Below are positions 10,930 to 21,930 of a stretch of DNA of 64,000 bases, piece after piece. The translations under genes were made by a program, and so were the position numbers. This DNA comes from Undaria pinnatifida. Taxonomy: Eukaryota > Sar > Phaeophyceae > Laminariales > Alariaceae. Below the pieces are notes generated by a model. That model was not told the DNA's origin. It did no database searches and was given only the letters and a program-made list of their open reading frames with translations. Location: assembly GCA_012845835.1 (NCBI GenBank), contig JABAKD010000023.1, positions 14,620,202 to 14,684,201 on the forward strand. The letters run 5' to 3'. Each line of letters begins with the position of its first letter. Position 1 is the stretch's first letter.

Positions 10930-12058
10930 GGCAATTACGGGCTGAGAAGGGCTGAGAGGGGGGAGGATATGCCGAGCGAGACCTCCGAGGGGGTCGAGGA
11001 CTAAGTAATTAAGTTTATGTTGTATTGTACATAGCGCAGAGTACATACTTCAGAAAAGTCAAAAAGAAAAAAGATCATGCTCATTCTCCATTCTTCATAT
11101 CCTTACTCGGAGCGATCAAACCTCAACTCAGCTGCTTCAAACTTCAACCTTCTAAACCAAGTAGCACAAGAGACGCACCGTAGAAATACGAAACATTACC
11201 GCGGAATATCCCCATTACGCACGGCCCATCCACATTACCCGTAATTACCCGTAATGCGTAATGTACATCCCTGCTTTAAAGAGTATCGTGCCGCCGGCCC
11301 TCTGATAAGCGGCACCGGGGAATCTGCAACCGTCTTGCTGCTGAGTTGTCGTTGAAATAAGCTGCCTGGTCATCTACCACCATAGGCTCCTCGTTACTCC
11401 ACGTCAAGTCTAGCGAGGTCGTGGGTGCATGTCTTTCATCCGAGACTGCACTCCACGCCGTGCCTAGCGAGGAGTTCACCGGTGCACCACTTTCGTCTGT
11501 CTCGCATGGCGGCAAGGAAAAGCCGAGCTCGCAAGACTGGCAGCAGCACTTGCAGCAGCCTCCATGCTGCTGGCGGTTCTCAGCCCCGTAGATACCTTGG
11601 GGTTAACCACTGCGGGTCCGCCGCTAAGTGCTGCTACGCGTGTTAGCTCTGTGGGCAGAGTTTGCGGGCAGGTGTACTTCGTGGCACGGATCCCATACAT
11701 AGGGACACTTTCGGAAGGCACTAAAATAATCGCGCGAAGCGCGAAAAAAAAATGGAGGCGTTTTGGACCATGGTAAAACATCATGAAAAAAATCGCGCAT
11801 GCCTCCCTCTCATTAGAATGGGGCTCACGCAAGGTTGTTGCGGAGAAATAAGAACTTCGGTCATTTTTATACCGAAGTTAGTGTGAGGTTGCCCACATCA
11901 TTTTGCAATTATCATAAAAATGCAAAATTTAGCCTAAAACCAAAACCTCGGTTTCTTAACTGAGGGCCGGCGGCACAATAATACTCGTAAAGTAGTACAG
12001 GACGTACGAATGGCAGGCTGATACTTCCAGAAAGACAAGAAATCCGGAAGCTGAAGTT
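10930..12058. repeat. Dispersed repeat, split by a TIR element
   Basis: This is the inverted partner of 1,160-1,800. The matching parts are 10,950-10,995, 11,200-11,281 and, beyond the insertion, 11,988-12,058. It contains several CCGTAATTAC/GCGTAATG motifs. It abuts the LTR-like repeat that begins at 12,061. Confidence 0.55.
11282..11987. mobile_element. Small TIR DNA transposon, probably non-autonomous (~0.7 kb)
   Basis: The left end AGTAT..GTGCCGCCGGCCCTC matches the right end GAGGGCCGGCGGCAC..ATACT in inverted orientation, with 15 consecutive GC-rich bases. TAAAG flanks both sides (11,277-11,281 and 11,988-11,992), although the exact junction on the right is ambiguous by two bases. The related copy at ~1,230 reads straight through this point, so it supplies an empty site. 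No transposase is encoded. Inside lies a hairpin, AACTTCGGT (11,853-11,861) with ACCGAAGTT (11,871-11,879). The superfamily is not identified. Confidence 0.65.
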
Positions 12059-12060
12059 AG

Positions 12061-12329
12061 TGTTAAGATACGGCCTCGAAAGGCCTGTCATTATCCGAAT
12101 TTGAGATCATTTGGATGGGTTTCGTATGATAAGGTTGGCGGTTTATATTCGGGGAAGTTAGGAATTAGATCGGAGGCACGTGCCTCCGATCTCAGAAGCT
12201 ATCCCGGGCTCTGGTGGAAACGAATAAAGCTACATCTCTACGAAGGAGCGAAAGTGAGTACTCTCCGAGGACCTGCTCAATTGGCAGACCTGCAGGGGGC
12301 ACTCTGTGTCCCCCACCTTTAATTCAACA
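12061..12329 (+). repeat. 269-bp LTR-like repeat with a 26-bp perfect palindrome
   Basis: It starts TGTTAAGATACGG and ends TTCAACA, the TG...CA ends of an LTR. A second copy of the same length lies inverted at 47,931-48,199. It holds a TATATT-like box and, at 12,167-12,192, a perfect palindrome centred on GGCACGTGCC. No target duplication and no internal domain are seen next to it. It is probably a solo LTR, but a MITE or another dispersed repeat is possible. Confidence 0.6.
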
Positions 12330-13300
12330 TGTGGCGTCGACGAGCTTGATATGCTATTGTGGCAGCGTTCCTCAAATCTCTCCGATTTTTTTTTCGTAGC
12401 GATTTTGCTTTTGCTTTCCATCGAGCCCACAACCCCTGTTCCTTCTCGGGTGGCTTATCAATGGAGGGAGCGCCCTTCCTCCTACAACGGCGACCACAAC
12501 AGCAGTGAGATGGCAGGGGCCCCTCCTGTTGGTCGCCGGGCACGTACCCCATGGACGACACCTTCCAAGTACGTGCGGACGACACTGCTCTGCGGAGCAC
12601 TCTCCTCGTCTCGAATTTTGGTCCCTCCTGTTGGTTGCTGGGCACGCACAACACAGAGGACACCTTTCGAGTACGTGCGGACGACACTGCTCTTCGGAGC
12701 ACACTCCTCGTCCCGACCTTTGGTCGCATCAGTTCACCGCCAGCTGGTCATAGACCACTCCGCAGTGAAACTGCCCGAGCCCCACCCATCAGACTTGTTT
12801 GCTCCGCGCTCTGCCAGCATGTTGCACAGCACATCTCCGCGAGTTGCCAGCACAAGCCCCAAGATCGACCATATACTTGTACTCTTTTTTTGGCGCTTTG
12901 GGGCTCGGAGGCATATGCACGACACGCCACGGACAAGCATACTGGAATCAACCCTTCGAATGACCTTCGACGGGGACTTTGCTTGCTGAGAGAGCCCATC
13001 GACCAGCATACACCTTTACTGTCGGAGCCAGACCGCCCTTCGCGGGACCCCCTTGGACTACGGGCACCGTGCTCTAGGAGCTCATGTCGGGGCTCCTTCC
13101 TTGTGATCTACCTGGGAAGGAACAGGCGGTGCTCGTGGAATGTTTGGGCTTTTTCGTTTGGCGAATTTTCCAGTACACGCGTTATCGTATGGGTTTCAGT
13201 ACATACGTCGATCCGTCTTGTGCGTCGAACAAACAGCTGCTCCCTTTCTGCCGAAATTAGTACTGCTACTAATTTGACGCACCTCGGACCCCTCTCCGAT
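12330..13300. repeat. Noncoding interval with a 102-bp direct duplication
   Basis: 12,522-12,623 and 12,624-12,725 are two copies of a unit beginning CCTCCTGTTGG and containing AGTACGTGCGGACGACACTG. Long open frames cross this interval in several registers, but their composition is erratic and no domain is recognisable. I do not call a gene. Confidence 0.7.
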
Positions 13301-14407
13301 CTTTCTCGATGAACAGCGTCCCACTACTGCTGTGCGTCGCGTAGCTTCAACCACCATCATTTTTGCAGAGGTACCAACAACAGTGCAGCACAATGGGCTC
13401 GCTGCCAATGCCTGCCATATACCGCCGGATTCTCTGCTGTAGAAGTCACTGTACAGCAGCCAAGCCGCCTACTTTGCTCCTGCCCATCCACCACATAGCT
13501 CGACCCTTCACTGCCCCAGCGTCCACAGTTACAGCACCGCAGCTCTGACACCCTCCACTGCTGTGCGAGTGCTCCTTGCAAGTTCGATTCGAGAGTTTTT
13601 TTTTTTCTCGTCCTGGCCCCCCCGTGACTAGAACTTGAGCCTAGTGAACGCTGAAACTCTGTGCTGGCTTTTTTGGGCAAGGCTGTTGGTGTTTGCGATG
13701 CCCTATATTCCACCATTCATGGGTACGCGGGGACTATAATACCACTTTCTGTGTATGCACAGCTGTGACAGTGCGGCACTCTGCACTGCTGTCAACGTAA
13801 CTGTCCCTTTATCGGTGGGAGTGGGTACGGATTTTTTTTTCAGCTGTCCGGGAGTTAGGCCGTCTTCCTGCCGGTACCTGTGCTGCCCCTCCACAAAGCC
13901 GCTAGGATAAATGCTGCAATTTTTTTTTTGCAGCTGTCACGACGGGTATTGCCAGTTGAAATGCGGTTTATAGTTGGCGGAGATGCTGAGCACTATACTA
14001 CTGTGGGCGCAAACGCTGCCTTTCTGCTGCTGTTGGTACATGTGCTGCCCTTCACGATAATGCTAGGGTCTACGCTGGGATTTTTTTGCTTCTTCTCTGC
14101 ACATGTTCGGACAGCTACTGCCCGTTACAGAGCGCTTACTACACAGTTCGCGGAGATACTGCGCTTCACAGCTTTTAATAGTGCAGTGGAGATCAGCCCG
14201 TTTGATGCGGTACCTTTGGGGGCAAACAGCCTTTCTATTCGGCTGTGGGCGTACACAATTTTCTACAGCTGGTGTTGGTACTACACTACCCATCTTGGTG
14301 CGGTTGAAATTGCCGTTACCTGTTAACACAGCAGTGATACTGCAGCAATCAGCACTACTGTAGGCGCGACCGTCCCTCTTTAGTGCGGTCGGGGGAAACT
14401 ACCTTGT
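13300..14407. repeat. Diverged shoulder of the 84-bp satellite
   Basis: Degenerate echoes of the satellite unit (AAATGCTGC, TGTTGGTAC, CACTACTGTGGGCGC) recur without a fixed period, interrupted by poly-T tracts near 13,594, 13,832 and 13,920. There is no supported gene. Confidence 0.5.
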
Positions 14408-15727
14408 TTGGGGGGTTATACTGCCCGTTTTTTATACGGTTGGTGCGCGAACCTTTACTGTCCTACCCCCCCCCTACACCACTGTGGGGGCAGATGCTGC
14501 CCGTTTTTATACGGTTGGCGGCGTGACCTTTCACTGTGCTTCAACCCCTACACTACACCTAGGGTAAATGCTGCCTGTTTTGGTGCGATGAGTGTCGGCG
14601 TGTTGGGCGACCTTTCACTGTGCTACCCCCGACACTACACCTAGGTTAAATGCTGCCTGTTTTGGTGCGATGAGTGTCGGCGTGTTGGGCGACCCTTCAC
14701 TGTGCTTCCACCCCTACACTACACCTAGGGTAAATGCTGCCTATTTTGGTGCGATGACTGTCAGCGTGTTGGGTGACCTTTCACTGTGCTTCCACCCCTA
14801 CACTACACCTAGGGTAAATGCTGCCTGTTTTGGTGCGATGAGTGTCGGCGTGTTGGGCGAACCTTCACTGTGCTTCCACCCCTACACTACACCTAGGGTA
14901 AATGCTGCCTATTTTGGTGCGATGACTGTCAGCGTGTTGGGTGACCTTTCAGTGCTTCCACCCCTACACTACACCTAGGGTAAATGCTGCCTGTTTTGGT
15001 ACGATGGGTGTCGGCGTGTTGGGCGACTCTTCACTGTGCTTCCACCCCTACACTACACCTACTAATAGGTTAAATGCTGCCTGTTTTGGTGCGATGAGTG
15101 TCGGCGTGTTGGGCGACCCTTCACGGCGCCACCCCCTACACTACACCTAGGTTAAATGCTGCCTATTTTGTTGCGATGAGTGTCAGCGTGTTGGGTGACC
15201 TTCCACTGCGCTTCCACCCCTACTCTACACCTAGGGTAAATGCTGCCTGTTTTGGTGCGATGAGTGTCAGCGTGTTGGGCGACTCTCCACTGTGCTTCCA
15301 CCCCTACACTACACCTAGGTTAAATGCTGCCTGTTTTGGTACGATGAGTGTCAGCGTGTTGAGTGACCTTTCACTGTGCTAACCCCCTACACTACACCTA
15401 GGGTAAATGCTGCCTGTTTTGGTGCGATGAGTGTCGGCGTGTTGGGCGACCCTTCACTGTGCTACCCCCGACACTACATCTAGGTTAAATGCTGCCTGTT
15501 TTGGTGCGATGAGTGTCAGCGTGTTGGGCGACCTTCCACTGTGCTTCCACCCCTACACTAGGTTAAATGCTGCCTGTTTTGGTGCGATGAGTGTCAGCGT
15601 GTTGGGCGACTCTTCACTGTGCTTCCACCCCTACACTACACCTAGGGTAAATGCTGCCTGTTTTGGTACGATGAGCGTCGGCGTTTTGGGCGACGCTTTC
15701 CTGTGCTACCCCCCCGGCCTAGGTTGA
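14408..15727 (+). repeat. Satellite array, ~84-bp unit, about 15 copies
   Basis: The unit contains CACTACACCTAGGGTAAATG followed by CTGCCTGTTTTGGTGCGATG and GGCGTGTTGGGCGAC. Successive AAATGCTG positions are 14,566, 14,648, 14,732, 14,816 and 14,900, giving 84 bp with occasional 82-bp units. Because 84 is divisible by three, open frames of a 28-residue repeat run through parts of it. The 82-bp and other irregular units break the frame, so coding is doubtful. Confidence 0.95.
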
Positions 15728-15795
15728 ATGATGCCTGTTCAAGTCCGATGGCTGCGGATGAACCTTTGCTGTGTTGCACCCCCTGCACCGCGGTT

Positions 15796-15960
15796 AAGGT
15801 CAGTGCTGCCCAGTTTTGGCTGCTTTTACTGCGGTTCGTGCGGGCGTTACCTGTATACCCTACGGTCAGACTGGGCGCTGCTCTTATGTTGCGGTTTTGG
15901 TGGATGGTACCCTTCTTACTGCTATACTCCTTTTATACGGCTAGTTGGCGTGGCTGCTAC
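15796..15960 (+). repeat. Terminal satellite-related segment, inverted copy at 57,601
   Basis: About 165 bp match the reverse complement of 57,601-57,769 at roughly 90% by eye. Both copies end at the same point, GGCGTGGCTGCTAC. That end coincides with the outer limit of the left inverted-repeat arm. The inner part resembles a diverged 84-bp unit (GTGCTGCCCAGTTTTGG). Confidence 0.85.
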
Positions 15961-16360
15961 TGCCTAAAAGAACATCAGAGTCCGCTACGTTGGACATGAA
16001 CAGCTGACGTGGGGCCATCGGTTGGACGGTGAAAGAGAAACAACCAAGACGCGAAGAAATACGCAAGCGTCGGGCCATTAATCGAAAGGCAGAAGAGAAA
16101 GAGCCTGAAACAAGAGAAAACAAAGAACAGTGCCTAAAATAATGTCAGGGTCCGCAAGGTTGGACCTGGAAGGCTGACGTGGGACCATTGGTCGAAAGGC
16201 AAAACTATAAAAAAAAACAGTGCGCTGAGGTGTAACGGAAGCACATGGGCCGTAATGTGGGACCTAGGAAGCTAGCATAAGGCCCTTGGTCGAACTGTAG
16301 AACGGAAAACCGAGGCTACCAAAACAAATCGCGAAAACGCAGTGAAAGACAACACCTAAA
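15961..16360 (+). repeat. ~170-bp degenerate repeats at the outer arm end
   Basis: Units begin TGCCTAAAAGAACATCAG at 15,961 and TGCCTAAAATAATGTCAG at 16,131, with a weaker third near 16,219. Each runs through TGACGTGGGRCCATNGGT. In the right arm the array (43,700-44,130) continues one partial unit beyond the point where the left arm stops. Confidence 0.75.
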
Positions 16361-18970
16361 CAGTGGCACAGACAACACCAAAATGGTGGTAGTGGAGGCG
16401 TGTGTGATACGCCAGAAAGCTGAACCGGGGGCAACAGTGGAGTACCTTTAGAAGCTATCAGGGTACAGTACCATGAAAGCGGGAAGAAATAAGTGGTGAG
16501 GTCACCTAGCCAAAGCTATACGCAAACAAGGACGAAACTGAAACGTAGACACCAGAAAGACGGAAGGTACTATCGGAAGCCGGAACGAGAGTCGGCATGT
16601 GACACCTTGAGAGGCTAACAAATAACGGGAACAATGCCAGCAAACGTAGCAAGGCTATTCAACCATAACAAAGCAAGCCAAAAACGGGGTCAACACGAAG
16701 ATACTCGTTCAGTTCAAAGCAGCGCTGGAAATGTCTAGCTCCAGAAAAAACGTAGGGAACAGAGAAGACAATATGAAGAAAGCCGCAGCTAGGTACTATA
16801 CGTCGGGAACACGGAGTCGCTAAAGTGGAGCAACCCTAAAAAGGCAACCGTGAAAAATGCACGGAAAGACAGGAAATAGGCAAATCGTGTCAGAGCAACG
16901 TACTGCAGCCTGACAAAAAGAAGGAGCGTCCATAGAAAGGGACCTTGAAAGGCTACTTTAAGAAAACGAGCAACACTAGGTACGTAGCGAAGGAATTTCT
17001 CAGAAAACGATTTCGCCGAAAACACAACACGAAAAGGGGTCAACTTGGAAAGCCTAAATGGGCTGCAAGGCCAAACAGGGGTCAAAACATGGGACCGATG
17101 CGACAAGTATGCCAACAAGCCAAGAGCTAAACGGGGGCCAAGAGGGAGCGGCCTGTGAACGGTGTAGTTAAGCCCTATGGGCGGGTATGCCGAAAAAAAA
17201 ACAAGAAAAAGTGGTCGAGAGAAACAAGACCTGCTGGCTGCAAAGCCAGGACGGCGGTCAGTGTCGTTGGACCGTAGGGGAAGGGGTGCCGAGAAAAAGG
17301 TAAGAAATAGTGGTCCAGGGCAGTAGATCCGCTGGCTACAAAGTTAGAACGGAGCCCGACAGCAAGGGGCTCTTGGGGGCAGGTACAACCAAACAAGAAT
17401 GTAGAAGCCAAAGAGAAACGACAGATGGGCTGGAGAGTCAGCACGGGACCGCTAACGTGGAACCTAAGTGGGGCTCTCAATGTGAAGCCAGTGGTCGACA
17501 ACATGGGACCATAGACGGTAGCAATAGCTGGAATGCCGTAATACCAAGTGGTTGGAGCTAAAATGCAGTGACGTCAGTGGTGGGAAGAAGTACGCGAAGA
17601 ATCGAGAAAGGTCCAACAACAAAAGTGAAGTATGCCAAGGGGCAAGGAAAGTCCAACAGCAACAACAAGAGAGGAGGTAATGCCTCAGGAAAAACGAAGA
17701 GAGATAACGCGGGAAGCATCTATGTTGTCGCCAATCTCATAAGGCGAGGTGAAATCGAGACGATGGAAAACCACGATATGGTTCGGAAACGCCATGGTTC
17801 GTCGGTATGCACGAAACGTGGGCAGGCTACATCGGCGGTAGAAGGCGGAAGCAAAAGCACAAAGGCGAACACTCGTCGTACTGTAAAAAAGTAGAACAAC
17901 TTGGGCACAAATTCAAGGTCAAGGCGCCCATGAAGATCACCGCAAAACGAACAAATGCCATACTTTGAATGCGGCAAATAAGACAGAAGGCATACTACTA
18001 CGGCAAAACGATTTTGGAGCCTCAACGATAGTCAGACTTCAAGAGGGTACTTTGGGGAGCCGCGAGGCGATGCCACTGACGATACTGGTAACTACCAGGT
18101 AGGATTGTGCTGAGACAGTAGGATCCAAAGCTAATACGCGCACTAAGCGTTCACGAACAAATTCTTCAAGAAGAAAGGAGAGAAGGCTACTACGGTCGGT
18201 CGCTAGCTGCGCACAGCGATAACCACTAAGGAGCAAGCGCGTCCAAAAATAACAAGAAAGAGAAACTAGTAATACCCGCGTTGCATGGATGCGAAAGCGG
18301 AAGGTAGAGTTTCCGAAAAAAAACGAATGCCAGAGTCGGGAGGAAATACGTTCCGAAAATGCACACACTGCAGAGGGGAGGGAGTGTACGTTCCCATCCG
18401 GCACATAGTGCAGGAGGGAGGAAAAACCAAGATAGAAAAACCATGCTCACACGATATTTATTTTCAAACTCATACCGTGAGAGCGGTAAAAACGGGGTCT
18501 TAACGCAACGGAGGGCTCAGAAACTCTGCGAACGAGCACGCACATGGTGCAGACGATATCTCCGCTGAGAAGGAATCAGACGAAACTGTTACGATGTCGC
18601 GGGCTGATACCGTAAGCCTGACAGAGGGAGGGGGAAAATCACGTACAACTATAATAAAGCTAGCGGGGCGCATGCACAGCGTGCAAGCGAAGTTCAGGCT
18701 AATGGGGATCAATCGAAACTACCATGGTTTCGCGGGTTGATACTATAAAGAAGCCTAGAGGGGGGGGGTCGTCAACAAACGACGGACACGAAAATACTAG
18801 CAAAACGTTGATGTCGTGAAACTCTGAAAATGTGGCCTACTATAGAGCCAATCCTGTTGAAAGCTAAGCGACGAAACATCGGGGGAGACATACGCGAAAG
18901 CACTTGGATGTCCAATCGAGAAAAGGGGACTTGTGCAGGGCAATATGACGCAAACAAGGGGGACGGCACG

Positions 18971-19330
18971 CCTCAATAAGCACCTGCAGCGTGCGTAGTG
19001 CAGAAAACAGAGGAAGGGCCAGAGCACATACCAGGTATACCACAGTGGTAAGATAAAAAAAAGTACCTCGCCTCAAGAAGCACCTATGACGTACGTAGTG
19101 CAAAGAGTTGGGGAAGGGCTAAGACGTATATGCCACAGCGGTAAGAATCCAAATACGACGCCTCAATAAGCACCTATGACGTACGTAGTGCAAAACGCAG
19201 AAGAATAGCCAAGATAGGCATACCACAGAGGTTTTGGAGACATATACGATGCCCAAATATGCACATATTTCGTACGTAGTGCAGAAAGCAAGAGAAAGGC
19301 CAACAAAAAACATTCCACAGCGGGTTCGCG
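18971..19330 (+). repeat. ~90-100-bp tandem repeats with GTACGTAGTGCA
   Basis: Copies begin CCTCAATAAGCACCT near 18,971, 19,071 and 19,162, with a diverged copy near 19,251, each followed by a GTACGTAGTGC motif. The right-arm counterpart is ~40,780-41,080. Confidence 0.8.
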
Positions 19331-19489
19331 GACGGCGAAACAAGGGTACGCTACACCGACGAGAAGAAACGAAAACACGGCAGGTTTGGGCCAAGTTACG
19401 AAAACGGGGCAGGCTGAACCGGCACAACAGAAAAACGGAACCATCATAATTTTTTTGCATGGTTACGAAAATGGAGCCAGCTAAATCGG

Positions 19490-19640
19490 TGGCTGGAAGG
19501 CCAGGATAGCACACCGACGCAAGCACGCAAACATATGTGCTCGTCAAAAGTGGGACAACCCGAAAAGTCAGGGTAGCACACCGACACAAGCTCACGAACA
19601 TGCGTGCTGTTCAAAAGTGTGACAGCCCGAAGAGTCAAGG
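19490..19640 (+). repeat. ~72-bp two-copy tandem repeat
   Basis: A unit containing AGCACACCGACGCAAGC and GTGGGACAACCCGAAAAGTC occurs near 19,508 and again near 19,576. The right-arm counterpart is ~40,030-40,170. Confidence 0.75.
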
Positions 19641-20749
19641 CAAAGAAGAGGCACCTTGAAACTAACTGAACAACAAAGTCAAACCGGAAAGAGAAAATCA
19701 AGAAGCCAATGCGCACAAAACAAATCCCATGAAAAAAAACTCGAGAAGTAACTCAAGAATCATGGTTAGGGGGAGAGACAAGGCAAAAGGGTAAGTGCGA
19801 CTCAACGCGATAATACCCTGGCTGAAGATGTCCCTGTCGCGTGGCGTTGTAGACACGCCGGTCCGTAGATGGTGCTCCGCGAAGATATGCAGTAGACACG
19901 CCGTAGGTTGATCCTGGAACCGGGTGGTGTAGGGTTTGAAGAAAAATCCGATGAAACGCCGCTGGTGGTCGTACTAGGGTGCGCTGCAGCGCTCCGATCG
20001 CGAGACAGTGACGTCGTGGTGTTCGCGGAAGATGTGGTAGGAGCGCTGGAGACGGATGATGTTCCAGTAAAACGCGTTGAAGAGCTCCGAGCACGAACCA
20101 GTGAGGGTGGGGTGTTCGCGGACGATACGGTAGGGGCTCTGGGACGGAAGAAGACGAGGCTGTAGTAGCTCAATATGATAGGTTGAAGAAGGTGGCGGAT
20201 AGCGTACGCGGCGGTGGAATGTTCGTGTTCCGCAGCGTACATGTCGGTGTAAGCGTTGACGCCGTAGTAGTCCTTTAAAGTGGGCCAGCAGAGATGCCTG
20301 CGGTGCTCGTGGTATTGGTGTTAGCATTTTACACAGCGAGGATGGCGGCGTGGTTGCTGGAATCGGCTGTACAGAAGGCCCAAAGTTGCCGACGATGACG
20401 ATGACGCCGGGGCGGTTAGTAGCGGACTGAAGGAAAAGACCTACCGGCGCGGTGGCTGCAGCAGTCGGCGAAATATGTCCCAGCTGGTCGGTGCTGACGG
20501 TGCGATGACGCAGGAGTCGGTGGTAGTGGCCAGGGAGAGGGCGCTTCGCCGCTGGTAGCGGTTTGAAGCGGCAGACCCATCGGTGCATGGCTGCAGAAGT
20601 CGGTGAAATAATTCCCAGATTGTCGGAGTAGATGGTGGCGACGACGCCGGGGCCGGTGGTAGTGGCAAAAAAATAAAAGGCTGCCTTGACGTTGGTAGTG
20701 GCTTGAAGGAGAAAGACATCGCATGAAGAAGTCGCGGAAGACGGCGGTG

Positions 20750-21070
20750 GAGCTCAGTTGAAAGGTGAAGCTCTGACAAAGGTGGAGCTCTGGTCGCGAA
20801 GCGCAGGTGACGATAGGTGACGACGGAGCTCTGTCGAAGATGGAGCTCTGAAAAAGGTGGATCTCTGGTCTTGAAGCTCGGGTGACGACGAAGCTCTGGT
20901 GAAAGGTGGAACTCCGGTGAACGTGGAGCTCTGGTCGCGAAGCACAGGTGACGGCAAAGCTCAGGTGACGACGGGGCTCTGGTGGCGAAGCTCAAGTGAC
21001 GATGGAGCTCTGGTGGCAAAGCTCAGGTGACGACGAAGCTCAGGTGACGATGGAGCTCTGGTCGCGGTGT
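20750..21070 (+). repeat. GAGCTC-rich short-period repeats
   Basis: Variants of GGTGGAGCTCTGGTCGCGAA and GCTCAGGTGACGACG recur about every 20-25 bases. The right-arm counterpart is 38,575-38,925. Apparent Ser/Pro/Leu/Arg-rich reading frames here come from this periodicity. Confidence 0.85.
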
Positions 21071-21469
21071 TCGCGCGGCGGTGGGGGGGGGTCGATGATC
21101 TTGGAAGTGTAGCCACAGGTACTGGCCGGAAATACCGTAGTCGGAAGGACAGTCCGCAGTTTCCAGCGGCGGCTGTGGAGCGATGACGGCTCCGGGAAAA
21201 AAACGGTCCGACGAAGGATGAGGAGGGCCAAAAGGGATGCGCCAATGGTGGGCGCTGGGGACAACGAAGGACGGCCTGAAAGCCGATCCAGGAGGAGCGC
21301 CCGCGCCCTCGGCGCCTTTCTCGGAGCTGGCTAGCGAACCGGAGGCGATGTCGTGGGCCGAAATAGACCCGACCGAGGTTTTTGGGCGGAGAAGGGGTCG
21401 ACGGATTGTTTTGGTATGGTCCGCAGCGGTGAGTTGCCGAAAGTATTTCCAGCGAAACGTGGTGCATGG

Positions 21470-21930
21470 GGCAGGAGGGAGGGGGTTTGAGCCCACCCAA
21501 GTCAATGCATAATAGGAAGGGTGCACGGTTTGCGCGTCGCCGGTGGATGGGGCGGATGGTGATGGTGGGTCGAAGAAGAGGGGAAACTAGCCCACCCAAA
21601 ACGATATCCGGGATGAAATGCTCACATATTTCGACGAGGGCAACGAAGAGGCCGTGGAAGAGCCCGATTTCCATCTTAAAAGGTCCCATACGTGCCAGGC
21701 TCGGGAGGTTCAAGAGCCCGAGGAAAAAAAAACAAACGAGGAAAAAGAGGGCGGTGGAATGGTAGAGGTGGGTCTTAGAGGAGAGATAGCGAGCCCACCC
21801 AAACCGATAGTCGGTTCGAAACGCTCATACCCGCAAAAAAAAAATTAACTCCAACTCAGAAAATGGGAGCGGCATGATGTGGTGGTGGGTTGGGAGGGAC
21901 GGGGGAACGAGGCCACCCAAGCCGACGCCC
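21470..21930 (+). repeat. Spaced AGCCCACCCAA repeats
   Basis: A motif (A/G)GCCCACCCAA(A/G) recurs near 21,492, 21,590, 21,793 and 21,912, each followed by CGATA/CGACG and TCGG. The right-arm counterpart is 37,700-38,150. Confidence 0.7.

Noticed and set aside
12551-13312. 253-codon and 227-codon overlapping frames
   Set aside because: They cross a 102-bp direct duplication and poly-T tracts, show no domain, and overlap in two frames on the same strand.
14592-15727. Treating the satellite as a repeat-protein gene
   Set aside because: 82-bp units and substitutions break the frame and there is no start or splice context. Kept only as a finding.
14408-15727. CRISPR-like regular repeats
   Set aside because: Repeats are contiguous with no unique spacers, and the sequence is eukaryotic.
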